Shown here piece after piece: positions 1 through 6,865 of a stretch of DNA of 6,865 nucleotides (its first letter is position 1; every line of letters starts with the position of its first letter). Made by a program: the position numbers and the translations under genes. Source of the DNA: an uncultured Clostridiaceae bacterium (GTDB taxonomy: Bacteria > Bacillota > Clostridia > Lachnospirales > Lachnospiraceae); assembly GCA_949841235.1 (NCBI GenBank), contig CATKZA010000097.1, positions 1 through 6,865 on the forward strand, given 5' to 3'. The notes under the pieces were generated by a model that ran no database searches, was not told the origin of the DNA, and saw only the letters and a program-made list of their open reading frames with translations.

Positions 1-2069
1 TCTCTTTCGGGGCGGTTCTCCAGGCCAATGAAATTCTTGATATATAACTGCACGATTTCTTTGCCGGGCAGCTGGCTCACATTGGTCACGTCCAAGGAAA
101 CATGTATTTCGTCCGTGTCCTTCGCTCTAGGAATCATGGAGTTCTCTGCCTGATTGGAGTTTTCCGCCTGACTGTTGCCGTTCTGGGTGGTGCATGCATT
201 GTCGATGGCATGAAATCCATTCTTCCGTGTTGTGCATGCATTGTCGGCGGCATGAAATGCAGTTCCTTGTGTTGTATAGGCATTGTCGGTAGCATCATTA
301 TTTTTCGGAGCTGATATGGGCATGTCGTTCACTCGGATAGCCAGATTGCTATACTGATAGTTCGCATAGCTTAGTCCGTGACCAAAGGGGAAGAGGACGT
401 CCATCTTTTTCTTGTCGTAATACCGATAGCCGATAAATACCCCTTCGCTGTAGGTCACCTCATTGCGGCTTCCCGGGAAGTCTAGGTAGGAGGGGTTGTC
501 CTCCAGGCGCAAGGGGAAGGTTTCTGCCAACTTTCCGCAGGGATTTGCCTTGCCGGTGAGGAGTTCCACAGCGGCACTTCCGCTGGCCTGTCCGGCCAGA
601 TACATTTCCAAAATGGCATTTACCCTGTGTTTCCATGGCATGGTGATGGGAGCGCCATTGTGAAGGACGACCACCACATGCTTCTGCACGTCGCAAATGC
701 GGTCAATCAGAGCGTTTTGGCATTTTGGCATATCCAGATGCTTTCGGTCGTAGCCCTCACCCTCGAAAGCATCCGGCAATCCCACGAACAGCACGGCCAC
801 ATCTGCGGCTTTTGCCTTTTCTACGGCATCCGTCATCATGGCCTCATCAATCCTGTCCTCCTCTGTCAGGTAGCCCTCTGCGTAGGTAATGTCAAAGTTT
901 GGACTGGCTGATGTGGTACAACCTTGATTTTCGGCATTTTCCTGATCAGACGGTTCGCCCAATGCCTGAAAGGCATCTAGGGCGGAATCAACTTTCCAGC
1001 AATTGATATGGCTGGAACCGCCGCCTTGAATGCGGGGGGATTTTGCAAAGGCACCGATGATGGCCAGTTTTTGGTTGGATTTTAGTGGGAGAATGCCGTC
1101 ATTTTGCAAAAGCACCGCAGATTCCGCAGCAGTTTTCCGTGCCAATGCATGGTGTTCCTCCTTATTATAGGTAGCTTTTTTCTCAGGCTTGTGGGAAAGG
1201 TATTCTCGCACCATGGAGAGAATACGGCGTACGCTGGTATCCAGTACACCTTCCTCCAACTCGCCATTCTGCACCGCTTGTACAATCTGCTTGTCCGTCT
1301 CTCCGTGGCAGTCCGGCATCTCCAAATCAAGTCCCGCTTGCAGGGCGGGGATTCTCTTGTTCATGGCACCCCAGTCCGTCATCACAAGTCCGCCAAATCC
1401 CCATTCTTTCCGTAGAACGTCATCTAGCAGCCATTTATTTTCGCAGGAATAGACACCGTTAATTCGATTGTAACTGCACATGACGGTCCAAGGTCTGGCT
1501 TCTTTCACTACTTTTTCAAAGGCGGCGAGATAGGTTTCTCTTAAAACTCGTTCGCTTGCTATGGTGCTGATGCTCATGCGCCGCCATTCCTGGTTGTTGG
1601 CGACAAAGTGCTTCAAACTGGTGCCTACATGGTGGCTTTGCACTCCTTTCACCAGAGCAGTACCCAGTTCTCCGGCAAGGCAGGGATCCTCGGAGTAGTA
1701 TTCAAAGTTTCTTCCGCACAGGGGGGATCGCTTCATATTAATGCCAGGTCCTAGTAGTACGGCCACGTCCTCGGCAATGCATTCCTCTCCAAGGGCGTCT
1801 CCCACTTGGAAGAGCAAATCCCTGTCCCAGGAGCATGCCATGGCAGAGGCGGTGGGGAAGCAGATGGCCTTGATGCTATCCGCAATGCCCATGTGATCCA
1901 CGTCCTCTTCCTGCTTTCGCAGTCCGTGGGGACCATCGGATACGGTCACGGCGGGGATTCCCAACTCTTCAAAGGCTTCCGTGCGCCAAAAGTCTGCGCC
2001 GGAGCAGAGGCTGGCTTTCTGCTCCAATGTCATTTTGCGTAACACTTCTTCTGTGTCAAATGTTTTCAT
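1..2069 (-). CDS. Glycoside hydrolase family 3 enzyme (beta-glucosidase type), C-terminus cut by window edge
   Basis: One uninterrupted minus-strand frame gives 689 residues from ATG 2069 to the left edge. It is a retaining exo-acting GH3 hydrolase that probably removes non-reducing-end glucose from oligoglucosides. The exact sugar cannot be read from sequence. Residues 10-300 form the TIM-barrel domain: VSDGPHGL (D45), CGRNFEYYSEDP (R120, D128), SLKHF (K153, H154) and MTDWG with nucleophile D232. Residues 305-575 form the alpha/beta domain: QGGGSSH (348-354), FEGEGYDR with likely acid/base E438, and FPFGHGLSY (560-568). A fibronectin-III-like domain starts near 575 (GKEIVQLYIKN at 669-679) and continues off the edge. 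No signal peptide or membrane segment is seen, so it is likely cytoplasmic. Two Asn/Gln/Thr-rich inserts (about 372-391 and 587-650) are unusual. The start is supported by AGGTGAT just upstream. Family assignment is very secure; substrate is not. Confidence 0.96.
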   Translation of the reverse strand, partial: MKTFDTEEVLRKMTLEQKASLCSGADFWRTEAFEELGIPAVTVSDGPHGLRKQEEDVDHMGIADSIKAICFPTASAMACSWDRDLLFQVGDALGEECIAEDVAVLLGPGINMKRSPLCGRNFEYYSEDPCLAGELGTALVKGVQSHHVGTSLKHFVANNQEWRRMSISTIASERVLRETYLAAFEKVVKEARPWTVMCSYNRINGVYSCENKWLLDDVLRKEWGFGGLVMTDWGAMNKRIPALQAGLDLEMPDCHGETDKQIVQAVQNGELEEGVLDTSVRRILSMVREYLSHKPEKKATYNKEEHHALARKTAAESAVLLQNDGILPLKSNQKLAIIGAFAKSPRIQGGGSSHINCWKVDSALDAFQALGEPSDQENAENQGCTTSASPNFDITYAEGYLTEEDRIDEAMMTDAVEKAKAADVAVLFVGLPDAFEGEGYDRKHLDMPKCQNALIDRICDVQKHVVVVLHNGAPITMPWKHRVNAILEMYLAGQASGSAAVELLTGKANPCGKLAETFPLRLEDNPSYLDFPGSRNEVTYSEGVFIGYRYYDKKKMDVLFPFGHGLSYANYQYSNLAIRVNDMPISAPKNNDATDNAYTTQGTAFHAADNACTTRKNGFHAIDNACTTQNGNSQAENSNQAENSMIPRAKDTDEIHVSLDVTNVSQLPGKEIVQLYIKNFIGLENRPER
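177..287 (-). repeat. In-frame 42-bp tandem repeat within the GH3 gene
   Basis: Two full 42-bp units lie at 246-287 and 204-245, followed by a partial third at 177-203. They encode DNAYTTQGTAFHAA, DNACTTRKNGFHAI and DNACTTQNG (residues 595-631). The period is a multiple of three, so the frame is kept. A second short repeat follows at 138-170, coding QAENSN then QAENS. The block lies between the first strand of the fibronectin-III-like domain and the DEIHVSLDVTN strand, where GH3 proteins usually have only a few residues. Units differ at several bases, so the duplication is not brand new. Confidence 0.9.
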
Positions 2070-2072
2070 GAA

Positions 2073-2079
2073 ATCACCT
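2073..2079 (-). promoter_or_regulatory. Ribosome binding site of the GH3 gene
   Basis: On the minus strand AGGTGAT lies 3 nt before the ATG at 2069. It pairs with the ATCACCT part of the 16S rRNA 3' end. The core AGGTGA is 4 nt from the start, a short but workable spacing. It supports this ATG over the internal Met13. Confidence 0.7.
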
Positions 2080-2088
2080 TGCCTTTCT

Positions 2089-2109
2089 ATAATAAATAGT
2101 AGTTATTAT
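2089..2109. repeat. AT-rich inverted repeat upstream of the GH3 gene (possible operator)
   Basis: ATAATAA (2089-2095) and TTATTAT (2103-2109) are perfect 7-bp inverted arms around a 7-nt centre. The repeat ends 20 bp from the GH3 start codon and 10 bp from its ribosome site. It could be an operator for a repressor or a weak mRNA hairpin. In AT-rich DNA it could also arise by chance, so the structure is certain and the function is a guess. Confidence 0.4.
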
Positions 2110-2181
2110 TCAAAGTCATTCATCTCTCCGCGCGATAGATCTGCTGGCTTTGGCAGTAATCGCATCTGTGAAACTTTGTTT

Positions 2182-2209
2182 ATCTTATCATGTCGAACAG
2201 CCCCCGCAA
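2182..2209 (-). promoter_or_regulatory. Possible promoter of the GH3 gene
   Basis: Read on the minus strand, TTGCGG (2209-2204), a 16-nt spacer and TAAGAT (2187-2182) form a weak sigma-A-like pair. It would start transcription near 2175 and give a leader of about 105 nt. The -10 is the same hexamer as the rpoB promoter's, but the -35 matches consensus at only three positions, so an activator or another promoter may be used. Confidence 0.3.
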
Positions 2210-2286
2210 CCGATTAAAAAGCATGTCAAAAATTCTCGCATTTTTATAGAAGGATGAATAGTAACGAATTGTTGCCATTTACTTTC

Positions 2287-2333
2287 AAAAATAAAAATGA
2301 GCACTTGACATCCCCCGCCTTTGGTGGTAAGAT
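2287..2333 (+). promoter_or_regulatory. Sigma-A promoter of rpoB with A-rich UP-like element
   Basis: TTGACA (2305-2310) is a perfect -35. After a 17-nt spacer comes TAAGAT (2328-2333), a 4/6 match to the -10 consensus. A run of A-rich sequence at 2287-2298 sits where an UP element would contact the alpha subunits. The predicted start is near 2340, giving a 5' leader of about 250 nt. It is the best promoter in the region and faces rpoB, fitting a strongly expressed housekeeping operon. The spacer contains an imperfect dyad, CCGCC-TTT-GGTGG (2315-2327). Confidence 0.8.
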
Positions 2334-2352
2334 GAAAAATGCACTATTGTGG

Positions 2353-2381
2353 CTGACTATACGATAAAACCCATATAAAAT
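2353..2381 (+). promoter_or_regulatory. Weak second promoter candidate for rpoB
   Basis: CTGACT (2353-2358), 17 nt, then TAAAAT (2376-2381) match the sigma-A consensus at 4/6 and 5/6 positions. Transcription would start near 2388 and shorten the leader to about 200 nt. The local AT-richness makes chance matches likely. Confidence 0.22.
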
Positions 2382-2403
2382 AGTATATCATAAATTGGGG
2401 CGA

Positions 2404-2475
2404 ATGAAAAGCCTCTGTCAGAAATTGGGTGGTATCGATGATAGATGTTTGTTGTTATCCATAGTCAATTTCTAG
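2404..2475 (+). CDS. Possible 23-codon leader ORF in the rpoB 5' region
   Basis: ATG at 2404 opens a short frame, MKSLCQKLGGIDDRCLLLSI then VNF, stopping at TAG 2473-2475. The sequence before the ATG has GGGG (2397-2400) only 3 nt away, a poor ribosome site. No homologue is recognised. It is listed because its stop codon lies 8 nt before the 5' arm of a terminator-like hairpin. That is the arrangement expected of a leader peptide in ribosome-coupled attenuation. It contains three consecutive Leu codons (TTG TTG TTA) close to its end. It may equally be a random short frame. Confidence 0.2.
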   Translation: MKSLCQKLGGIDDRCLLLSIVNF

Positions 2476-2483
2476 AAAATAGC

Positions 2484-2522
2484 CGGAATCTTATGTGCGA
2501 GCACAATGATTCTGTTCTTTTT
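2484..2522 (+). terminator. Terminator-like hairpin with U-tract in the rpoB leader (possible attenuator)
   Basis: The lower stem pairs 2484-2490 (CGGAATC) with 2508-2514 (GATTCTG), seven pairs including one G-U. A small internal loop (2491-2493 opposite 2506-2507) is followed by an upper stem TGTG (2494-2497) with CACA (2502-2505) closing a CGAG loop. Immediately after comes TTCTTTTT (2515-2522). This is the layout of an intrinsic terminator, though the stem is moderate in GC and has an internal loop, so it would probably be partial. Alternative pairing of CCGGAA (2483-2488) with TTCCGG (2521-2526) would break the lower stem. It lies about 70 nt before rpoB. Confidence 0.42.
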
Positions 2523-2575
2523 CCGGGAATGACCGTGAATAGTAACATGGGATGCCGCAAAATACTCTAAAAAAA

Positions 2576-2582
2576 TAAGGAG
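2576..2582 (+). promoter_or_regulatory. Ribosome binding site of rpoB
   Basis: TAAGGAG lies 9 nt before the ATG at 2592. It is a strong Shine-Dalgarno match and fixes the start at this ATG rather than at Met17 (2640), which has only GTGAGG close upstream. Confidence 0.88.
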
Positions 2583-2591
2583 TGAATATCC

Positions 2592-5500
2592 ATGGAGAAG
2601 AACAGGATACATCCAGTTGCAGTTAGTAATGGCGTGAGGATGAGTTATGCCCGTCAGCAGGAAGTGCTGGAAATGCCCAACCTGATTGAGGTGCAGACCA
2701 ATTCTTACCAGTGGTTCTTGGACGAGGGGTTGAAGGAAGTATTCCGCGACATTTCGCCAATTTCCGATTTTGGCGGACACCTGAGCCTGGAGTTCGTTGA
2801 CTTTGAACTCTGCCGGGAAGAAACCAAGTACGACATTGACCAGTGCAAAGAGAGGGATGCCACCTATGCCGCTCCCCTGAAAGTGCAGGTTAGGCTGCAC
2901 AATAAGGAGACCGGCGAAATCAAGGCGCATGACATTTTCATGGGCGATCTGCCTCTGATGACTGCAACGGGAACCTTCGTCATCAACGGTGCGGAGCGCG
3001 TGATCGTAAGCCAGTTGGTGCGTTCCCCAGGAATCTACTATGCCATCGGGCATGATAAGATTGGTAAGGAACTGTATTCTTCCACCGTGATTCCCAACCG
3101 GGGAGCGTGGCTGGAGTACGAGACGGATTCTAACGATGTGTTCTCTGTTCGCGTGGATCGAAATAGAAAGGTGCCGATTACCGTATTTCTCCGTGCGCTG
3201 GGGCTTGGCACCAATGAGCAGATTAAGGAAGTCTTTGGCGAGGAGCCGAAGATTCTGGCCAGCATCGAGAAGGATACCACGGAGAATTATCAGGACGGCC
3301 TGCTGGAATTATATAAGAAGCTTCGTCCGGGCGAGCCGCTGTCTGTGGATAGTGCGGAGAACTTGCTGAACGGCATGTTCTTTGATCCGAAGAGATACGA
3401 TCTTGCCAAGGTCGGAAGATATAAGTTTAATAAGAAACTGCATTACAAATACCGCATTGCCGGGTGCAAATTGGCAGAGGACACACTGCCTTCTGCTTCC
3501 ACGGGAGAAATCTTTGAAGCCGGAACGGTTATCACCGAGGAACTGGCTACCCAGATGCAGAATGGGGCTATTCCCTACGTGATGGTTGAGAAGGAAGAAA
3601 AGACGACCAAGATTCTCTCCAATATGATGGTGGATCTGAGGGAATATCTGCCCGGGGTGGAGCCGAGAGAACTGGGCATTACGGAGAATGTATATTATCC
3701 GTTATTGAAGGAGATTCTGGATGAGAACGAGGGCAATGAGGAGGCTGTGAAAGAGGCCATTATGGCCAATGTCTCCGAATTGGTACCCAAGCACATTACC
3801 AAGGAAGATATTTTCGCATCCATCAATTACAATATGCATCTTGAGTATGGCGTGGGAAATGATGATGATATCGACCATTTGGGCAATCGTCGTATCCGTG
3901 CGGTGGGCGAGTTGTTGCAGAACCAGTACAGGATTGGTCTTTCCCGTATGGAGAGGGTGGTTCGGGAGAGAATGTCCACCCAGGATATCACTACGATTAC
4001 GGCTCAGTCTCTGATTAACATCAAGCCGGTGACGGCGGCGGTTAAGGAGTTTTTCGGAAGTTCCCAGCTGTCCCAGTTCATGGATCAGAATAATCCTCTC
4101 TCTGAACTGACCCACAAGCGTCGTCTATCCGCTCTGGGGCCGGGAGGATTGTCCAGGGATCGTGCCGGGTTCGAGGTCAGGGACGTGCATTATACCCACT
4201 ATGGCCGCATGTGTCCGGTAGAGACTCCCGAAGGACCTAACATTGGTCTGATTAATTCGCTGGCATCCTATGCCCGCATCAATGAATATGGATTTGTGGA
4301 GGCACCTTATCGCAAGGTGGATAAGACGGATCCGGAGAATCCCCGGGTGACGGACGAGGTGGTATACCTTTCCGCTGACGAGGAGGATCGGTTTATCGTG
4401 GCTCAGGCCAATGAGGAATTAGACGAGAACGGATGCTTTGTGAATAAAAATGTATCCGGACGATATAAAGAGGAGACTTCCGAGTTTGAGAGAAGCAAGA
4501 TTGACTTGATGGATGTCTCACCCAAGATGGTATTTTCTGTGGCGACGGCCATGATACCATTCTTGGAAAATGATGATGCCAACCGTGCGCTGATGGGGTC
4601 GAACATGCAGCGTCAGGCAGTGCCTTTGCTGGTGACGGAGTCTCCGGCGGTGGGAACAGGTATGGAGATGAAGGCTGCCGTGGATTCCGGCAACTGCGTG
4701 ATCGCTACGGAAGATGGCGTGGTGGATCGGGCAGCATCGGATGAGATCGTGGTAAAGACGGATGCGGGGGGCAGACATCGCTATAAATTGGCGAAGTTCC
4801 AGCGAAGCAATCAGGGTACCAGCATGAACCATCGCCCGATCGTGAGCAAGGGAGACCAGGTGAAGGCGGGACAGGTTATTGCCGATGGCCCCTCTACCTG
4901 TGGCGGCGAAATTGCCTTGGGCAAGAACCCGCTAATTGGCTTTATGACATGGGAAGGATATAATTACGAAGATGCGGTACTCTTGAGCGAACGGCTGGTA
5001 CAGGAGGATATCTATACCTCTGTTCACATCAATGAATATGAGGCGGAAGCCAGAGATACCAAGCTGGGTGCGGAGGAGATTACCAGAGACGTGCCGGGCG
5101 TGGGCGACGAGGCGTTGAAGGATCTGGACGAGAGAGGAATCATCCGCATCGGCGCAGAGGTTCGCGCCGGAGATATCCTCGTGGGAAAGGTGACGCCGAA
5201 GGGAGAGACGGAACTCACTGCGGAGGAAAGGCTTCTCCGGGCAATCTTTGGCGAGAAGGCCAGAGAGGTTCGGGATACTTCTCTGAAAGTTCCCCACGGC
5301 GAATTTGGCGTGATTGTGGATGCCAAGGTATTCTCCAGGGAGAATGGAGATGAATTGCCTCCGGGAGTGAATCAGACCGTGCGCATTTACATTGCTCAGA
5401 AGCGAAAGATTCAGGTGGGCGACAAGATGGCCGGCCGCCATGGAAATAAGGGCGTGGTTTCCAGAGTTCTTCCGGTGGAGGATATGCCATTCCTTCCCAA

Positions 5501-6479
5501 TGGAAGACCGCTGGATATCGTGCTGAACCCGTTGGGCGTGCCTTCCCGTATGAATATCGGACAGGTGCTTGAGATTCACTTGAGCCTGGCCGCCAAGGCA
5601 TTGGGATTCAATGTGGCAACTCCGGTATTTGACGGGGCGAATGAGTATGACATTATGGATACGCTGGAACTTGCCAATGATTATGTGAATACGCCTCTGA
5701 ACAAAGAGGAGTTGAAGGAGGCAAGGGCTGCGGCGAAGGCTACGGAAGATGAGGAAGAGATTGCAAGACTGAAGAAGATGGTTCCCTTTGAGGAGAAGTA
5801 TAAAGATATCCTGGCACCGGAAGTCATGCAGTTCCTGATAGAAAATAAAGAGTATAGGAAAGAGTGGGAAGGCGTTGAAATCAATCGGGATGGCAAGGTA
5901 AGACTGCGGGATGGCCGTACAGGGGAATACTTTGACGGCGCTGTCACCGTGGGATTCATGCATTATTTGAAACTTCACCATCTGGTGGATGACAAGATTC
6001 ATGCCCGCTCTACCGGTCCTTACTCTCTGGTAACCCAGCAGCCTCTGGGTGGAAAAGCCCAGTTCGGCGGACAGCGTTTTGGCGAGATGGAGGTGTGGGC
6101 GCTGGAGGCATATGGTGCCGCCTACACCTTGCAGGAAATCCTCACCGTGAAGTCTGACGACGTGGTGGGTCGCGTGAAGACCTACGAGGCGATTATCAAG
6201 GGAGACAATATCTCTGAGCCGGGCATACCGGAATCCTTCAAGGTGCTTTTGAAGGAGCTGCAGGCATTGGCATTAGATGTGACTGTTTTGGATGAAGAGG
6301 GAGTGGAAGTGGCAATGGCAGAGAGCGTGGAGGAAGACAATGCAGAGGAAATCAAGACTCTGATTGACGAGGATGACAACTACGCCTTTGGCAATGCGGA
6401 ATCCTTTGAATCTGCCGGATTTACCGAAGGTACGGCAGAGGAGTTGGAGGAGGCTTCCTTTAGCGCATTTGAAGAATAG
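2592..6479 (+). CDS. rpoB: DNA-directed RNA polymerase subunit beta (complete)
   Basis: The 1295-aa beta subunit forms one pincer of RNA polymerase and much of the active centre, and it is the rifampicin target. Family landmarks appear in order: the N-terminal MSYARQQEV region, [20 protein letters not shown] (118-137), QLVRSPG (141-147), [10 protein letters not shown], and the rifampicin region with [16 protein letters not shown] (489-504), [15 protein letters not shown] and [11 protein letters not shown] (544-554). These are followed by [19 protein letters not shown] (active-site lysines K945 and K953, equivalent to E. coli K1065 and K1073), [24 protein letters not shown] and [20 protein letters not shown]. 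The E. coli resistance sites Q513, D516, H526, S531, L533 and N568 all have the wild-type residue here (Q495, D498, H508, S513, L515, N550). Compared with B. subtilis (about 1193 aa) it carries a charged insert near 1029-1096. It ends in an acidic tail (1234-1295). It leads the rpoBC pair. Confidence 0.99.
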   Translation: MEKNRIHPVAVSNGVRMSYARQQEVLEMPNLIEVQTNSYQWFLDEGLKEVFRDISPISDFGGHLSLEFVDFELCREETKYDIDQCKERDATYAAPLKVQVRLHNKETGEIKAHDIFMGDLPLMTATGTFVINGAERVIVSQLVRSPGIYYAIGHDKIGKELYSSTVIPNRGAWLEYETDSNDVFSVRVDRNRKVPITVFLRALGLGTNEQIKEVFGEEPKILASIEKDTTENYQDGLLELYKKLRPGEPLSVDSAENLLNGMFFDPKRYDLAKVGRYKFNKKLHYKYRIAGCKLAEDTLPSASTGEIFEAGTVITEELATQMQNGAIPYVMVEKEEKTTKILSNMMVDLREYLPGVEPRELGITENVYYPLLKEILDENEGNEEAVKEAIMANVSELVPKHITKEDIFASINYNMHLEYGVGNDDDIDHLGNRRIRAVGELLQNQYRIGLSRMERVVRERMSTQDITTITAQSLINIKPVTAAVKEFFGSSQLSQFMDQNNPLSELTHKRRLSALGPGGLSRDRAGFEVRDVHYTHYGRMCPVETPEGPNIGLINSLASYARINEYGFVEAPYRKVDKTDPENPRVTDEVVYLSADEEDRFIVAQANEELDENGCFVNKNVSGRYKEETSEFERSKIDLMDVSPKMVFSVATAMIPFLENDDANRALMGSNMQRQAVPLLVTESPAVGTGMEMKAAVDSGNCVIATEDGVVDRAASDEIVVKTDAGGRHRYKLAKFQRSNQGTSMNHRPIVSKGDQVKAGQVIADGPSTCGGEIALGKNPLIGFMTWEGYNYEDAVLLSERLVQEDIYTSVHINEYEAEARDTKLGAEEITRDVPGVGDEALKDLDERGIIRIGAEVRAGDILVGKVTPKGETELTAEERLLRAIFGEKAREVRDTSLKVPHGEFGVIVDAKVFSRENGDELPPGVNQTVRIYIAQKRKIQVGDKMAGRHGNKGVVSRVLPVEDMPFLPNGRPLDIVLNPLGVPSRMNIGQVLEIHLSLAAKALGFNVATPVFDGANEYDIMDTLELANDYVNTPLNKEELKEARAAAKATEDEEEIARLKKMVPFEEKYKDILAPEVMQFLIENKEYRKEWEGVEINRDGKVRLRDGRTGEYFDGAVTVGFMHYLKLHHLVDDKIHARSTGPYSLVTQQPLGGKAQFGGQRFGEMEVWALEAYGAAYTLQEILTVKSDDVVGRVKTYEAIIKGDNISEPGIPESFKVLLKELQALALDVTVLDEEGVEVAMAESVEEDNAEEIKTLIDEDDNYAFGNAESFESAGFTEGTAEELEEASFSAFEE

Positions 6480-6487
6480 GATTATAG

Positions 6488-6865
<378 letters not shown>

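Larger units (their letters stand above)
2255..2546 (+). repeat. Separated 11-bp direct repeat, TGAATAGTAAC
   Basis: TGAATAGTAAC occurs at 2255-2265 and again at 2536-2546, 281 bp apart; only these two 11-bp sites are the repeat. In each case TGCC follows 6-7 nt later. One copy lies upstream of the rpoB promoter's A-rich element; the other lies 30 nt before the rpoB ribosome site. No function is recognised. Confidence 0.5.
2070..2591. other. Divergent intergenic region between the GH3 gene and rpoB
   Basis: This 522-bp AT-rich region holds no long ORF on either strand that resembles a protein. Contents seen, left to right: GH3 ribosome site, AT-rich inverted repeat (2089-2109), weak minus-strand promoter candidate (2182-2209), first copy of an 11-bp direct repeat (2255-2265), A-rich upstream element and sigma-A promoter for rpoB (2287-2333), weaker second promoter (2353-2381), small leader ORF (2404-2475), terminator-like hairpin (2484-2522), second copy of the direct repeat (2536-2546), and the rpoB ribosome site. 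No tRNA cloverleaf or known riboswitch core was recognised. No rho-independent terminator ends either gene here, as expected for divergent genes. Confidence 0.85.

Noticed and set aside
102..314. A 70-codon plus-strand frame rich in Cys, Gly and Ile repeats
   Set aside because: It is the complement of the tandem-repeat part of the GH3 gene, which has clear family support on the other strand.
1082..1163. AAGGAGG, 6 nt, then ATG inside the GH3 gene, opening a 22-codon out-of-frame ORF
   Set aside because: The GH3 frame (NKEEHH) explains the sequence, and the short product has no recognisable feature; probably a chance ribosome-site match.
2438..2464. A second short leader frame, MIDVCCYP
   Set aside because: Eight codons, no ribosome site, and it overlaps the longer leader frame; not supportable.
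2472..3053. A 193-codon minus-strand frame spanning the rpoB start
   Set aside because: It overlaps the rpoB ribosome site and N-terminus and has no family features; it is a shadow of the conserved sequence.
4932..6002. A 356-codon open frame on the minus strand
   Set aside because: It lies wholly antisense to rpoB, has no recognisable domains, and reads as the Ile/His/Leu-rich mirror of a conserved gene.

Overview
The window looks like a chromosomal segment from a Clostridia-class Firmicute, most likely of the Lachnospiraceae. This is judged from remembered family sequences, not from a search. The RpoB N-terminus, a charged insert before its DGRTGE motif, an acidic C-terminal tail and strong AGGAG-type ribosome sites all fit that group. 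The coding parts are of moderate GC, while the single large intergenic region is clearly AT-rich.

Layout: (1) Positions 1-2069, minus strand, hold a glycoside hydrolase family 3 enzyme (beta-glucosidase type). Its C-terminus runs off the left edge. The frame stays open from its ATG at 2069 to the window edge, 689 residues, with both catalytic domains and the start of the fibronectin-III-like domain. (2) Positions 2070-2591 are a 522-bp divergent intergenic region. It holds a near-consensus sigma-A promoter with an A-rich upstream element facing rpoB, weaker promoter candidates, an AT-rich inverted repeat next to the hydrolase ribosome site, and a leader of about 250 nt. Inside the leader are a possible 23-codon ORF and, just after it, a terminator-like hairpin with a U-tract. 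(3) Positions 2592-6479, plus strand, hold complete rpoB (1295 aa). (4) From 6506 to the right edge is the first 120 codons of rpoC, 26 nt after the rpoB stop.

rpoB and rpoC form the usual operon for the two largest RNA polymerase subunits. The hydrolase is transcribed away from them and shares only the intergenic region. It probably releases glucose or a related sugar from short glycosides inside the cell, since no signal peptide is visible.

No mobile element, CRISPR array, tRNA, rRNA or new multi-gene system is visible. The points most worth a second look are the in-frame 42-bp tandem repeat inserted into the hydrolase's fibronectin-like domain, the attenuator-like leader of rpoB, and the about 68-residue charged insert in RpoB.
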